DNA of 57,275 nucleotides from an uncultured Spirochaetia bacterium. GTDB lineage: Bacteria; Spirochaetota; Spirochaetia; Sphaerochaetales; Sphaerochaetaceae. Below, piece after piece: positions 44,018 to 53,257 of the stretch (position 1 is its first letter; each line of letters opens with the position of its first letter). The notes under the pieces were generated by a model. That model was not told the origin of the DNA. It saw only the letters and a list, made by a program, of their open reading frames with translations, and did no database searches. Made by a program: the position numbers and the translations under genes. The stretch is from contig CAJOOY010000054.1 of NCBI GenBank assembly GCA_905236385.1, positions 1 to 57,275 of the forward strand, written 5' to 3'.

Positions 44018-45304
44018 TTACCCTATAGGCTTGATTATACTGTAAATTTCCTGAGCTCTCATCTCATCAAGACCTGCTCTTATAGAAAAGTCTTTCCATC
44101 CTGAGAGAGCAGATTTCACATCTGATATGGCATTTCTGATTTCCCTTGATGACAGGTTACCCTTCCTTGCACATTCCTCAAAATCCGAATCAGAAATCCG
44201 GGACCTCTTCCCGTTCACTGTCATCTGATGTCCTGACGTCCACAGCCCATTTGGATTATAGGCAAAACAGACATCGTATGCAGGAGAGAGAGTCCACTGT
44301 CCACGTCTGTCCATGAGGAAGGATATGTTCTTGGTATGGTCATCACAATTATATGCCAGAACATTGAAAACCATGCGCCTGAACAACTCCACACAGTCCT
44401 TATGGTGCACCCCAATCCTATTTAGAACTGAAAAAGCCTGTTCATAACTGTATTTGCCGGCCTGGTTGAAATCCATGTGGGCCATGGCACACAGACTCTG
44501 CATGTGGATTTTTTCTCCATCATCCTTTCTGTCAAAGCGCTTAGTCATGAAATGGGAATTCTTTCCGTCCTCAAGAAGCCTGCTCTCCATCATGTTTATC
44601 CCGGATGCCTTTGCCATCAGATAGTAGGCATATTCTATTCTGCCGAAATCCGCCCCATCCTCTTCTTCCCTATCTCTGTTTCCGGAGACTCCACTGAATT
44701 TTATTATCCAATGCTCAAAACCACTTCCTGCATCTATCTGACCGGAGCGGACCTCATTTGTTTTCGGATTCCATGCAATTACTGCCTTGGCTCTTGCTCC
44801 TCCTGCAGAGGTTCCTACACTGATAATTCTGGAGAGCCCGCTTTGAACCAGTTGTGTCTGCAGATTACTTCGCCTTCTGAGAATAATTGAAGCAAGTTCC
44901 ACCAGTTCAGAAACATTAAGAGCCTCATCAACACTGCCGGAGGATATGACAGGATAGTACTCCAGAGCACCCATTCCTCTTTTTCCTGTGTAACACAGTC
45001 TCTCAACTGCATTGAAACTTCCCGGAAGCCTTCCATGCTCTGAGAGCCAGACATCTATAAGTGTGTTTCCAAACTTATCCGGAAGAGAATCCGAGAGCAT
45101 GGCCGGAAGTCCATGGTATGTTTCGTATGAGAGGTTTGGGAATCTGTAGACCGAATTACTAAGAGGCATGGCAATAGGAGAAAGCTCTATACCACTTCTT
45201 AAAAAGGAAGGGTTATATTCAAACGAGGCAATTCTATCATCCTCATCAAGGGAGACAGCACCTATTGTGGTTCCCCATAGACGAACTTCGGCATTAGTCT
45301 TCAT
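44018..45304 (-). CDS. hipA: HipA-type serine/threonine kinase toxin
   Basis: 428 residues. N-terminal HipA_N domain (VRLWGTTIGAVSLDEDD, LSPIAMPLS), then the kinase: SVGTSAGGARAKAV as the P-loop-like segment with the phosphorylatable Ser, HWIIKFSG, DFGRIEYAYYLM, catalytic NVLAYNCDDHTKNISFLM and LSPAYDVCFAY. HipA-type toxins phosphorylate aminoacyl-tRNA synthetases. All kinase motifs look intact. It overlaps hipB by 11 nt. Confidence 0.93.
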   Translation of the reverse strand: MKTNAEVRLWGTTIGAVSLDEDDRIASFEYNPSFLRSGIELSPIAMPLSNSVYRFPNLSYETYHGLPAMLSDSLPDKFGNTLIDVWLSEHGRLPGSFNAVERLCYTGKRGMGALEYYPVISSGSVDEALNVSELVELASIILRRRSNLQTQLVQSGLSRIISVGTSAGGARAKAVIAWNPKTNEVRSGQIDAGSGFEHWIIKFSGVSGNRDREEEDGADFGRIEYAYYLMAKASGINMMESRLLEDGKNSHFMTKRFDRKDDGEKIHMQSLCAMAHMDFNQAGKYSYEQAFSVLNRIGVHHKDCVELFRRMVFNVLAYNCDDHTKNISFLMDRRGQWTLSPAYDVCFAYNPNGLWTSGHQMTVNGKRSRISDSDFEECARKGNLSSREIRNAISDVKSALSGWKDFSIRAGLDEMRAQEIYSIIKPIG

Positions 45305-45656
45305 TCATATCTCCCCATTTCCAACCCTGAGTAAAGGACTCTTCCACTTTTTTTCTGTTTCTGAATCTCTGACGGATTTTTTCATTCTTTGATTGAATAA
45401 GCTGCATAGGACTTAGTTCTGCTTCTGGAAGAAGGACGTCCAAAGAGTCAACACAATCCAACTCTCTAAGGATTCTGAGAAAGCTTCCCATCTGAATACT
45501 CTCTCCCTTTTCAGCATTTGAAACCGTACCTTTTGATACTCCCGCTTTTTCAGCAAGCTCTGCCTGAGTACACTCTTTTCTGATTCTACAGGCTTTTATT
45601 CTTAAACCTATCTCTTTGAGAATCTCTGTATCCAAAAGACTTCCATCTATTTTCAT
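45294..45656 (-). CDS. hipB: HipB-like XRE-family antitoxin/repressor
   Basis: 120 residues. An HTH_3 domain near residues 12-70 (IRKECTQAELAEKAGVSKGTVSNAEKGESIQMGSFL) and a C-terminal tail rich in Lys/Arg. It should neutralise HipA and repress the operon. The ATG lies 6 nt past a TATATT box without ribosome site. Confidence 0.88.
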   Translation of the reverse strand: MKIDGSLLDTEILKEIGLRIKACRIRKECTQAELAEKAGVSKGTVSNAEKGESIQMGSFLRILRELDCVDSLDVLLPEAELSPMQLIQSKNEKIRQRFRNRKKVEESFTQGWKWGDMNED

Positions 45657-45662
45657 ATTTCA

Positions 45663-45704
45663 AATATAGAATAAGTTTTTGATAATAACAAGCTGAAACA
45701 AGCT
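45663..45704 (-). promoter_or_regulatory. hipBA promoter with direct-repeat operator, leaderless arrangement
   Basis: Minus strand TTGTTA (45691-45686), 17-nt spacer, TATATT (45668-45663), then 6 nt to the ATG. Two direct copies of plus-strand AACAAGCT (45687-45694 and 45697-45704), 10 bp apart, overlap and flank the -35, fitting repressor binding on one helix face. Confidence 0.55.
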
Positions 45705-45759
45705 TAATTATTATTATTTTGATATTTATATCCCAACCAAACTCTTAGATTCTATAGAC

Positions 45760-45788
45760 AAAAAAGAGCCGCGGTTTCCCACGGCTCT
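45760..45788 (-). terminator. Terminator of the opp locus
   Basis: Minus strand AGAGCCGTGG, GAAA loop, CCGCGGCTCT, then six T. Confidence 0.88.
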
Positions 45789-45809
45789 GACTCAATTAAC
45801 AGATAAGGC

Positions 45810-46711
45810 TTAGCGACCAAACTGGCAGTCGTTGTTACCAGAGTTTGTTGTCCACATCTCAAGCATGTTGATTGGGTCATTGAAGTCTGCAATCCAACCT
45901 TCACGAGCAAAGTCGAAGTTACCCTGCTTTCTCTCATCAAGGAAGACGTTCCAGTCTCTTTCCTCAATAGAAAGGTTAATTCCGATAGCTGCGAGGTCCT
46001 GCTGGATAGATTCAGCAATTGCAATATGACCGGAGCTTGTATTTGTAAGATATGTGACAGAAATAGGTGTTGAAGAAGAGAGCTTACCGTTCTCAAACTT
46101 GTAACCTGCTGCCTCTAGAAGAGAAATAGCCTTGGCAACTGTTCCCTTCGGATCATTGTTGATTGCATACGGATCGTAGTAACCCTGTGAAACAGCTTCT
46201 GACTTGAAGATGCCACCGTTACCGTCAGCCATTCCGAGTGGGATAAATGCGTTTGCAGCAATCTGGCCTGTCTGGCCAATATTCTCAACAATGTAGTCAC
46301 GGTCAATCAGGATTGAGAAAGCTTCTCTCATGCAGGCAGCCTGAGCAGCAGTCTTGCCTTCAAAGAGTGAGCTCTTTGCATTAAATGCAACATAGTATGT
46401 TCCGAGTTCGTCAACAACATGGAACTCTGGGTTGTTGGAAGAGATGAGCTCTGCAACAGCGTCTGTAGGAACTGTATCTGCAAAATCAATGCTTCCTGAG
46501 TTGTAAGCTGCGAAGATAGCGTTGTCGTCAGCTGAAAGCATGAACTCAAGCTTTTCAAGAATGTTGTACTCTCACTCATTACATCCTGCTGTCTCTTCTC
46601 TTCATCTGTTGCCTTCTCAAACATGTATGAACTGAACTTAGAGAGATTCAACTGAGCGCTTAGAAGGTTTTTCTTTGGCATTTTATCTTTCTCCATTTTT
46701 CTTCCTCCCAA
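45810..46711 (-). pseudogene. Fusion remnant: oppC 5' end joined to the middle of oppA
   Basis: From ATG 46699-46694 region (MEKDKMPKKNLL) the frame encodes the N-terminus of an OppC permease (MFEKATDEEKRQQDVMSESTTF). Near 46552-46562 it joins, out of frame, to an oligopeptide-binding protein (OppA): ILEKLEFMLSADDNAIFAAYNSG through WIADFNDPINMLEMWTT. OppA then stops early at NDCQFGR, about a hundred residues short, right before the terminator. The junction TTCTTGAAA could belong to both genes. The rest of oppC, any oppD/oppF and the start of oppA are missing. Confidence 0.75.
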
Positions 46712-47622
46712 TCACTCGTACTTAATTCTCGGGTCAACAAGCTTGTACAAAATGTCACAGATCATGGTTGCAATAACCATAAGTGTGGCCAAGAAGATAG
46801 TTGTTGCCATAATAAGTGTGTAATCACGGTTATTGATCGCACTAACAAACTTTGTTCCAATTCCGCCAACAGTAAAAACTGTCTCAACTACCATTGATCC
46901 TGTGATTATGTAGGCTATCTGTGGTCCTGCATAAGTAATTACGGGTATAAGTGAGTTCTTCAAAGCATGCTTGAAGATAATCTTCCATTTTGGAACACCC
47001 TTGGATTTGGCTGTTCTGACATAGTCCTGACTAAGAGCATCCAGCATGCTGGTCTTTGAAAGACGGGTTGTGTAAGCCATTGGGTATGCAGCAAGAGCCA
47101 TAACCGGTAGCAGGTAGTGTGTCTCTGTTGCACTCCAAACAGGAACCCAACCAAGCTTAATTGAGAATATTAGAAGTAGCAGTGTAGCTAAAACAAAACT
47201 CGGAACAGCAGTAAAGAGTGTTGAGAAAACACAATCACTCTATCAGGCCACTTGTTTCTCATAAGAGCTGCAGTACTGCCTAGGATAATTCCTATTGAAA
47301 GAGCAAAAGCCATGGCTGTAAGACCAAGTCTTGCGGAGATAGGGAAAGACTCCTTAATTATCTCAGTTATCTCTCTTCCATTCTTCAAAGAAACACCAAA
47401 GTCTCCATGAAGCAGGTTCTTCATGTAGTTAAAGAACTGAGTCCACAACGGCTTATCAAGACCATACCTTGCATTAAGTGCATCTATAGTTGCCTGAGAA
47501 AGAGCCTTCTCTCTGTTGAAAGGACCACCTGGAACAGCGTGCATGACAAAGAAAGTAATCATGCAGATAATCAGGATGGTAACAAGAGCGAGTAGAACTC
47601 TTTTGATTATGTATTTATACAA
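46712..47622 (-). pseudogene. oppB permease with single-base frameshift
   Basis: The first frame (TTG 47622, after AAAGGGGTG) encodes the OppB N-terminus YKYIIKRVLLALVTILI through MRNKWPDRVIVF; the second frame continues with STLFTAVPSFVLATLLL and ends MICDILYKLVDPRIKYE. Restoring one T in a four-T run near 47226 (plus-strand GAAAAC) joins both halves. Homopolymer location allows either a real mutation or a sequencing error. The neighbouring oppC-oppA fusion suggests the locus is truly decayed. Confidence 0.75.
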
Positions 47623-47689
47623 AACTACACCCCTTTGCTTTCTTTTAAAACAAATAAAATTTAAAGTTTTCAAAAAAGATTTATGCAAT

Positions 47690-47853
47690 AGATTGCATAT
47701 TCTCCAGCAACCTTTTTACAAAAAAATTAACAAATAAAAACATAAAAAATCGTTTTTAGTCTAATCGACTGCTCTTCTTTACCTATAAAAAAATTGGAGA
47801 ATTAGAATTTTCAGTATTATCATTGAATTAACAAACACATAAGGAGCATGATT
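47690..47853. other. Divergent AT-rich region between opp and the GH105 gene
   Basis: No gene. AT-rich with possible promoter elements on both strands; AGTC-TAATC-GACT around 47756-47768 is a short inverted repeat that might bind a sugar-responsive regulator. Nothing is conclusive. Confidence 0.3.
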
Positions 47854-48981
47854 ATGACCTCACTGGAATACGGAATTGCTGCGTGTGAGACAATGATGCG
47901 CAAGTTCAAGGCTCAAGACCTTCCACCCGCAAATCACTTTCACTACCATCAGGGAGTTTTTCTTTCAGGAATGGAGAAAATCTACCAAATCTGCAAAGAC
48001 GAGCGTTACTTCAACTACATAAAGGACTGGGTTGATTCCTTGATAGATGAAGAAGGAAACGTAAAAGAACACATAGGAAGTAAAGATGTTCTCAGACTCG
48101 GCGCCAGTGAGAACTTCCTTGACTACGGCTTTGCCCAGCTGGATGACATTCAGCCTGGAGTCCTCCTCTACCCTCTTTTTGACAAGACAAAAGATCCAAA
48201 GTACGAGAAAGCCATCCACAAACTGGTTCCGTTTGTCCTCAACTTCCCACGTAACCGTGTCGGAGGCCTGTGGCACAAGCTCCGCTATCCAAGTCAGATG
48301 TGGCTTGACGGGCTGTACATGGGCGGTCCTATCTGCGCCGAGTACGGTAAGCGCTATAACAGGAAAGAATACACAGAGCTGACAATCGATCAGGCTCTTC
48401 TCATGAGAAAACACACAGAAGACAAGAAGACTGGTCTTTGGTTCCATGCCTGGGACGCAAGCGGCCGTGCAGCCTGGGCAGATCCAAAAACTGGTCTTTC
48501 ACCTGAATTCTGGGGCAGATCTATTGGTTGGGTCCCGGTAGCTGTTCTTCAGGACCTGGAATTCATAGACAAAGATAATCCTCGCAGAAAAGATCTTGAG
48601 AAGCTTGTTAGAGACCTTCTTGTAGCCCTTGTTCCTTACCAGGGTGAAGACGGCAGATGGTACCAGGTAACAGATAAGGTTTCCGACCCGAAGAACTGGG
48701 TTGAGAACTCCTGCACCTGCCTGTACGTAGCCGCCATAAGCATGGCTGTCCGAATGGGAATTCTTGAAGAGAAATACCTGCCAGTGGCAAAGAAAGGCTA
48801 TGATGGCCTGATGGCTTCTATCACCTTTGAGGGAGAAGACATCCAGATTGGCAATGTCTGTGTCGGTACTGGTGTTGGCAACCTAGAGCACTATTATGCC
48901 AGAGCCACTTCAACCAATGACCTTCACGGAGTTGGCTCCTTCCTCATCATGTGTGCCGAGTGTGCCAAGCGCAACTGGTAA
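47854..48981 (+). CDS. GH105 unsaturated rhamnogalacturonyl/glucuronyl hydrolase (YteR-like)
   Basis: About 375 residues, no signal peptide. (alpha/alpha)6-barrel motifs are present: HYHQGVFLSGMEKIY, MWLDGLYMGGP with the catalytic-region Asp, FHAWDASGRAAWADPKTGLSPEFWGRSIGWV, and NCVCVGTGVG-like GNVCVGTGVGN at the end. It removes unsaturated uronic acid residues from oligosaccharides made by pectate or rhamnogalacturonan lyases. ATG 47854 gives a 7-nt distance from AAGGAG; ATG 47848 is too close. Confidence 0.9.
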   Translation: MTSLEYGIAACETMMRKFKAQDLPPANHFHYHQGVFLSGMEKIYQICKDERYFNYIKDWVDSLIDEEGNVKEHIGSKDVLRLGASENFLDYGFAQLDDIQPGVLLYPLFDKTKDPKYEKAIHKLVPFVLNFPRNRVGGLWHKLRYPSQMWLDGLYMGGPICAEYGKRYNRKEYTELTIDQALLMRKHTEDKKTGLWFHAWDASGRAAWADPKTGLSPEFWGRSIGWVPVAVLQDLEFIDKDNPRRKDLEKLVRDLLVALVPYQGEDGRWYQVTDKVSDPKNWVENSCTCLYVAAISMAVRMGILEEKYLPVAKKGYDGLMASITFEGEDIQIGNVCVGTGVGNLEHYYARATSTNDLHGVGSFLIMCAECAKRNW

Positions 48982-49023
48982 CACCCAAACCAACAAAAGA
49001 AATTAAAATAAATCAATACAAAC

Positions 49024-49062
49024 AAAAAAGCTTGCTCCACAAAACCACGGAGCAAGCTTTTT
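49024..49062. terminator. Bidirectional terminator between GH105 and surface lipoprotein genes
   Basis: AAAAAAGCTTGCTCC and GGAGCAAGCTTTTTT form a near-perfect stem with a 10-nt loop; A- and T-runs on both sides allow use from either direction. Confidence 0.93.
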
Positions 49063-49080
49063 AATTAGTAGTCAGGACAA

Positions 49081-52000
49081 TTATTCTGAAACTTCATCAT
49101 ACGGATTATTCCAGAGCTTAGAGAAAGGTTGATATACAGTCTTACCTGTTGCTCCGGTAGAATCTGTGTTAATGTAACCACCTGTATTGCTACAATGGAA
49201 ATAATATCCATCACTTGTTTTGAGCACACTTACATTATTTGCTTGTGCAATTGCATTTATAGCGGATAATCCTGTAATTTCCATTTCTGCCTTCGTCATA
49301 CCAGTATATGATGATTCATCCCCGACTCGTAAAACAATGTACTTACTCTGCTGACCTACAACACGATCTTCATAGACAAAGAAACTAAATGACGAATCTC
49401 CTATAACATAATAAAATCTACGATTTTGTTTCACTGTAGATTCTACTGACTGTGTACTAATTGCTGCAGCATTTTGAGTATTACTATAGATAGGAGCGTA
49501 GGCAACTATCATATCACCCACAGTCCCAGATGTCTCCAAATCTCTGACACAAGGATAAAGAGTCAATGTCCCCATATCATCAGTAACTTCCATGGAATCA
49601 TTATATCTTGTCCCAACTCCGTTTGTATCAGTAAACCAGCCCACAAAAGCATAAGATGTATCTGTAAGAGTTACAGTAGCTAGTCCACCTTGACTTGCAA
49701 ATGTTTTGTCAGATTCATAAGCCTTTGTACCAAGGTATTCATATGTATCAGATCCAATTTTAATAGCGCTTATATAACTACTTGTATTGCTAAATGTAAT
49801 TGTTGCACCTTTTGTCTTCCAAACTGCATACAAATTTGTTCCATCATCATTTGCTGTAAACGTTGTTACTGTAGCTTCAGCATCAAATTCTTTTGTTCTA
49901 TCTGTAGCATTACTTGTTGACCATCCGTCAATCTTTTGAGTATCTGTTTCAAAATCATCCCCCAAGTCTGATGCAGATGGAATAGTTATTGAAGAATACT
50001 CATCAAAAGCCTTGCTAACTGACACATTTGTTCCGTCTTCAAGACCAACTGTGTTAAATACAATCTCAAACTTAGGAGAATAAATAAATGCACCTGAGGA
50101 TTCAGTTTCATAGACATTCTCGCTGTATTTATACACAGAAGTTTCATCTTCTGTTGTTATAGTCAGCTTATATACGCGTTGAGCAGTAGAATCATTCAAG
50201 TCTTTGCTACTTGTTATTGTGTTACCATAGGTAACAAACATTCTGCACTCTGATTCTCCTATTGTAATACCATCATCAAAAGTGAAACTCTTAGCTGAAG
50301 TAGCTATCCATCCACCATAAAGTGTGCTTCCACCAAGATGACCATAACTAAAGTTAAGAGTAGCTTTAGCACCACCAACAAGACCAGTAAATGTGAAAGA
50401 TTCAGGCAGTTCAACGAACGCGAAGTTTGAACTACTATCAGCACAAGGCTCACTGAAAATAGTTACATCTCCAGTTTCTGTAACTAATTTAAGAAGATCA
50501 TTGATTGTATTGAATCCGTTATCCGTGCTTCTTCCTTTAACAATAAAATTTCCTCCATTCAGATTATTATCTCCTGAAGCACCAGAATAAACAAAGTTTT
50601 CGAAATATCCACCGTTGATAGTTAAATCGCCTTCTCCAGTGTGAGTAAGATTGTAGAAATAGGCTGCATTGATTTCACTATCAGTATTGCCACTGACAAC
50701 TGCAGTTCCCACTTCCAGAGTAGTTCCAGCAGAGGTAGCTGAAACTGAAAGTTCATAAGCATAAAGATTCCCAATATAACTGAAACTCGGTCCGGAAGCA
50801 TTCATCGGGTTTTCAATAGAAACAGAGCTTGCAGGAGTATATTCATCTCCTGTTTTCCCATTTGCAACAGCATTAGCTATAATATGGGAATTCTTAATGT
50901 TTATTTTATCTGCGTAAACATTTCCGCTGATATCTACAGTCAGATTTCCTTCCTTTCCTTTTATATCAACCTTGTCTGTAGCTGTGACAGCTCCTGTTTT
51001 AAACGGATCTGTGATTGTAGAATTTGAATTATCAATTGTCACATCACCATCTTCACCACTTGCTGTTATTGCTCCCGCTGTTCCGGAAGCATTTGTCATG
51101 CTGATATCTCCACCTGTTGATGTGACAGACGGAGCTGTTTCAGTTCCTGAGTCGAACTCTACATATGTAAGATCAATAACTTCTGTTACAGAGACATTTC
51201 CTCCTATGACTACATGTTTGTCTGCATTTCCTGTGGCATCAAGAGATACTGCACTTATGGTGCCCGCTGTCAGAAGCTCTCCCGTGGAAGAAACTTCTGA
51301 ATTGGCGATTGTTATCTCTCCAACAGTGGCAGTTATATCCGAAACTGCTCCCGTTGTCTTTGTCAAACTTATGTTTCCACCGGTTGAATTAAGAGTTGAT
51401 GCAACAAGTGTTGTAGAAACAAGACGTGAGTCTGTGAGAGAAATATTTCCTGAAGCCGTAACGTTACCCTGGAAGTAACTTAGATCACTACCGGTAACAG
51501 TTGCAACCGTAACATCTCCTTCGATCTTTCCGGCTGAAACAGTCAAATCTCCACTAAGGGTTACATCTCCAATTATGTAGGAACTTGTGACAGAGAGATC
51601 AGATTCGCTTCCTTCTGCTGCTGTGATATCTCCTACAAATCTACCTATCCCTTTGATTGTCAGATCAGCACCATTTGTAAGCTCTATGCTGTATTTTGAA
51701 GCAACATAATCATCACCAAAAACAATTATAATTGATTTATCAAGAACAACAGCCATGAATTCTTTTCCTGAATCATTATCTTCGCCAATCAGCTTGATCT
51801 CAGTATCATCTGACTCAAGAGAATCAACAGCCTCCTTCAGGCTTCCGTAGAAGTATGTATGCTCGCCCCTTGAGATAATCCAGAAACCCTTGTCAACGTT
51901 CTCAATCGTTCCGGTCGTGTCAACTATGGTTCCATAAGGGCTTGTGCCGTAGCTGGTCTCACCTTCTGTTACATCATTCACTGTGACGTATGAGACGCCT

Positions 52001-52572
52001 TCTCCTTCGACAACAAGACCTGCAGGTCCATACATCCTGACATCTTCAAGATAGTTTGCTGCAAAAAGCTTTGCTCCATCTGAAACACTGACTGGTCCGT
52101 TGACTGTTACACCTGCATGCAGAATTGCCTTGGAATCCGTTCCCTCAGCGCTTAAGACAGAAAGACTCTTGTCTGTACTGGTAAGCGACAGAGTTCCGTT
52201 TGTAACGGAAAGGTCTGCTCCTTCAAGAACTTTGACTGCACTGTCCTTGACATCAAAGAACTTAAACTCATGTCCACCGAGATTCAGGATTACAGAGACA
52301 CCGGACGGTATTACTACCGGTCTGCTTGCTGCATCCCCTATCAGTTTTATGGTCCCTTCTTCTACCGACTCCTTTATTGCCTTGATGGCATCTGAGAGAC
52401 TGTCGTAGTACTTTCCGTTGTACTCAAAGGCGCCATTTGTCTCAAGAATCTCTGTGTATGCATAGTCTTTATTCTCTGTTGTTATTACACCACTGTCACA
52501 GGAGACAAGGGTGCAGAACAAAAGCATGGTTGCAATAATAGCTATTATGATTGTTTTGATTTTGTTATTCAT
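49081..52572 (-). CDS. Large surface lipoprotein with beta-helix repeats and InlB-type repeat
   Basis: 1163 residues. Signal peptide with lipobox LVSC (Cys25). Two similar N-terminal modules (YYDSLSDAIKAIKE...GTIKLIGD and YFYGSLKEAVDSLES...EIKLIGED) are followed by a long Ser/Thr/Gly-rich beta-helix region (about 300-690: GDVTLSGDLTVS, GGNISLTKTTG, GGDISMTNASG, GDLTINGGYFENF). A Listeria-Bacteroides (InlB B-type) repeat with GWSTSNATDRTKEF...ANDDGTNLYAVWK lies near 890-960. The product is probably exposed at the cell surface as an adhesin. It follows the outer-membrane barrel gene by 18 nt and shares its promoter with a 10-G tract. Confidence 0.85.
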   Translation of the reverse strand: MNNKIKTIIIAIIATMLLFCTLVSCDSGVITTENKDYAYTEILETNGAFEYNGKYYDSLSDAIKAIKESVEEGTIKLIGDAASRPVVIPSGVSVILNLGGHEFKFFDVKDSAVKVLEGADLSVTNGTLSLTSTDKSLSVLSAEGTDSKAILHAGVTVNGPVSVSDGAKLFAANYLEDVRMYGPAGLVVEGEGVSYVTVNDVTEGETSYGTSPYGTIVDTTGTIENVDKGFWIISRGEHTYFYGSLKEAVDSLESDDTEIKLIGEDNDSGKEFMAVVLDKSIIIVFGDDYVASKYSIELTNGADLTIKGIGRFVGDITAAEGSESDLSVTSSYIIGDVTLSGDLTVSAGKIEGDVTVATVTGSDLSYFQGNVTASGNISLTDSRLVSTTLVASTLNSTGGNISLTKTTGAVSDITATVGEITIANSEVSSTGELLTAGTISAVSLDATGNADKHVVIGGNVSVTEVIDLTYVEFDSGTETAPSVTSTGGDISMTNASGTAGAITASGEDGDVTIDNSNSTITDPFKTGAVTATDKVDIKGKEGNLTVDISGNVYADKINIKNSHIIANAVANGKTGDEYTPASSVSIENPMNASGPSFSYIGNLYAYELSVSATSAGTTLEVGTAVVSGNTDSEINAAYFYNLTHTGEGDLTINGGYFENFVYSGASGDNNLNGGNFIVKGRSTDNGFNTINDLLKLVTETGDVTIFSEPCADSSSNFAFVELPESFTFTGLVGGAKATLNFSYGHLGGSTLYGGWIATSAKSFTFDDGITIGESECRMFVTYGNTITSSKDLNDSTAQRVYKLTITTEDETSVYKYSENVYETESSGAFIYSPKFEIVFNTVGLEDGTNVSVSKAFDEYSSITIPSASDLGDDFETDTQKIDGWSTSNATDRTKEFDAEATVTTFTANDDGTNLYAVWKTKGATITFSNTSSYISAIKIGSDTYEYLGTKAYESDKTFASQGGLATVTLTDTSYAFVGWFTDTNGVGTRYNDSMEVTDDMGTLTLYPCVRDLETSGTVGDMIVAYAPIYSNTQNAAAISTQSVESTVKQNRRFYYVIGDSSFSFFVYEDRVVGQQSKYIVLRVGDESSYTGMTKAEMEITGLSAINAIAQANNVSVLKTSDGYYFHCSNTGGYINTDSTGATGKTVYQPFSKLWNNPYDEVSE

Positions 52573-52590
52573 ACTTCCTTATTCTCCTTC

Positions 52591-53139
52591 TTAGAAATTC
52601 ATCTGTGCGCCGAGTGTAGGATTCAGATTAATAATTGAAGCCTTGTAGTTAGAATTCTTAGAAGCAGCTGTGCTTCTTGTGAAATCCAAACCACCGACAA
52701 TTGAGAATTTATCTGAAAGCTTGTAGCTAACATTCAGGTCGGCTCCGAGTACAAAGTTTATATTGGAAGAAAGCCTGGATACATCAAACTCTCCGCCTAC
52801 TCCTGCATTCACACTCATTCTCATCTTCTCTGAAAGTTCAAAACCTGCTCCTACCTTTGCAAGCACCTGCAGGTTTCCAAGATGAGCTGTTATGTGTTCC
52901 TTGTTGTATTTGTAGTTCCTGTATGAGACATCTGCTCCCACCTGGAACACTCCGAATGAATGTGTGTATCCTGCCTTGAATCCAAAACCATAGTTTGACC
53001 TGTGTTTTGTGTTGATGGTTGTGGATACGAACTGCATTCCATATGGTGTACCTGTTAAACTTATGCTGTTGTCTGAAGCTGCAAGAAAAGATACAGCTAC
53101 AAGAGCAAGCAACAGTACACTGAGTACCTTTTTCTTCAT
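52591..53139 (-). CDS. Small outer-membrane beta-barrel protein
   Basis: 182 residues. Signal peptide KKKVLSVLLLALVAVSFLAA, then about eight amphipathic strands (YGFGFKAGYTHSFG, FQVGADVSYRNY, MRMSVNAGVGGEFD, NFVLGADLNVSYK) ending in GAQMNF with the terminal Phe. The size fits an OmpA/OmpX-like eight-stranded barrel. Ribosome site GGGAGG. Co-transcribed with the lipoprotein; the pair may be a surface complex. Confidence 0.85.
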   Translation of the reverse strand: MKKKVLSVLLLALVAVSFLAASDNSISLTGTPYGMQFVSTTINTKHRSNYGFGFKAGYTHSFGVFQVGADVSYRNYKYNKEHITAHLGNLQVLAKVGAGFELSEKMRMSVNAGVGGEFDVSRLSSNINFVLGADLNVSYKLSDKFSIVGGLDFTRSTAASKNSNYKASIINLNPTLGAQMNF

Positions 53140-53226
53140 CAGAAGAGCCTCCCAATTAGTGAAAAAACTTATTCGGAACAGCTGGCAAGCAGGTTTTTAG
53201 ACCTTTTTAAAACTATTCCGAAATGA

Positions 53227-53257
53227 AGTATACCCCCCCCCCGTATTGACAAGTCAA
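53227..53257 (-). promoter_or_regulatory. Promoter with 10-G tract in the spacer (phase-variable candidate)
   Basis: Minus strand: -10 TATACT (53232-53227) directly preceded by ten G (53242-53233). Possible -35 boxes are TTGACT (53257-53252, 19-nt spacer) and TTGTCA (53252-53247, 14-nt spacer). Loss of two G would give the ideal 17-nt spacer to TTGACT; gain of three would give it to TTGTCA. A 7-bp inverted repeat TATTGAC-AA-GTCAATA (53244-53259) overlaps both -35 boxes. The leader to the ATG at 53139 is about 80 nt. Confidence 0.7.

Noticed and set aside
50972-51478. 168-residue plus-strand frame within the big lipoprotein gene
   Set aside because: Val/Ser/Pro-rich shadow of the repetitive lipoprotein coding sequence.
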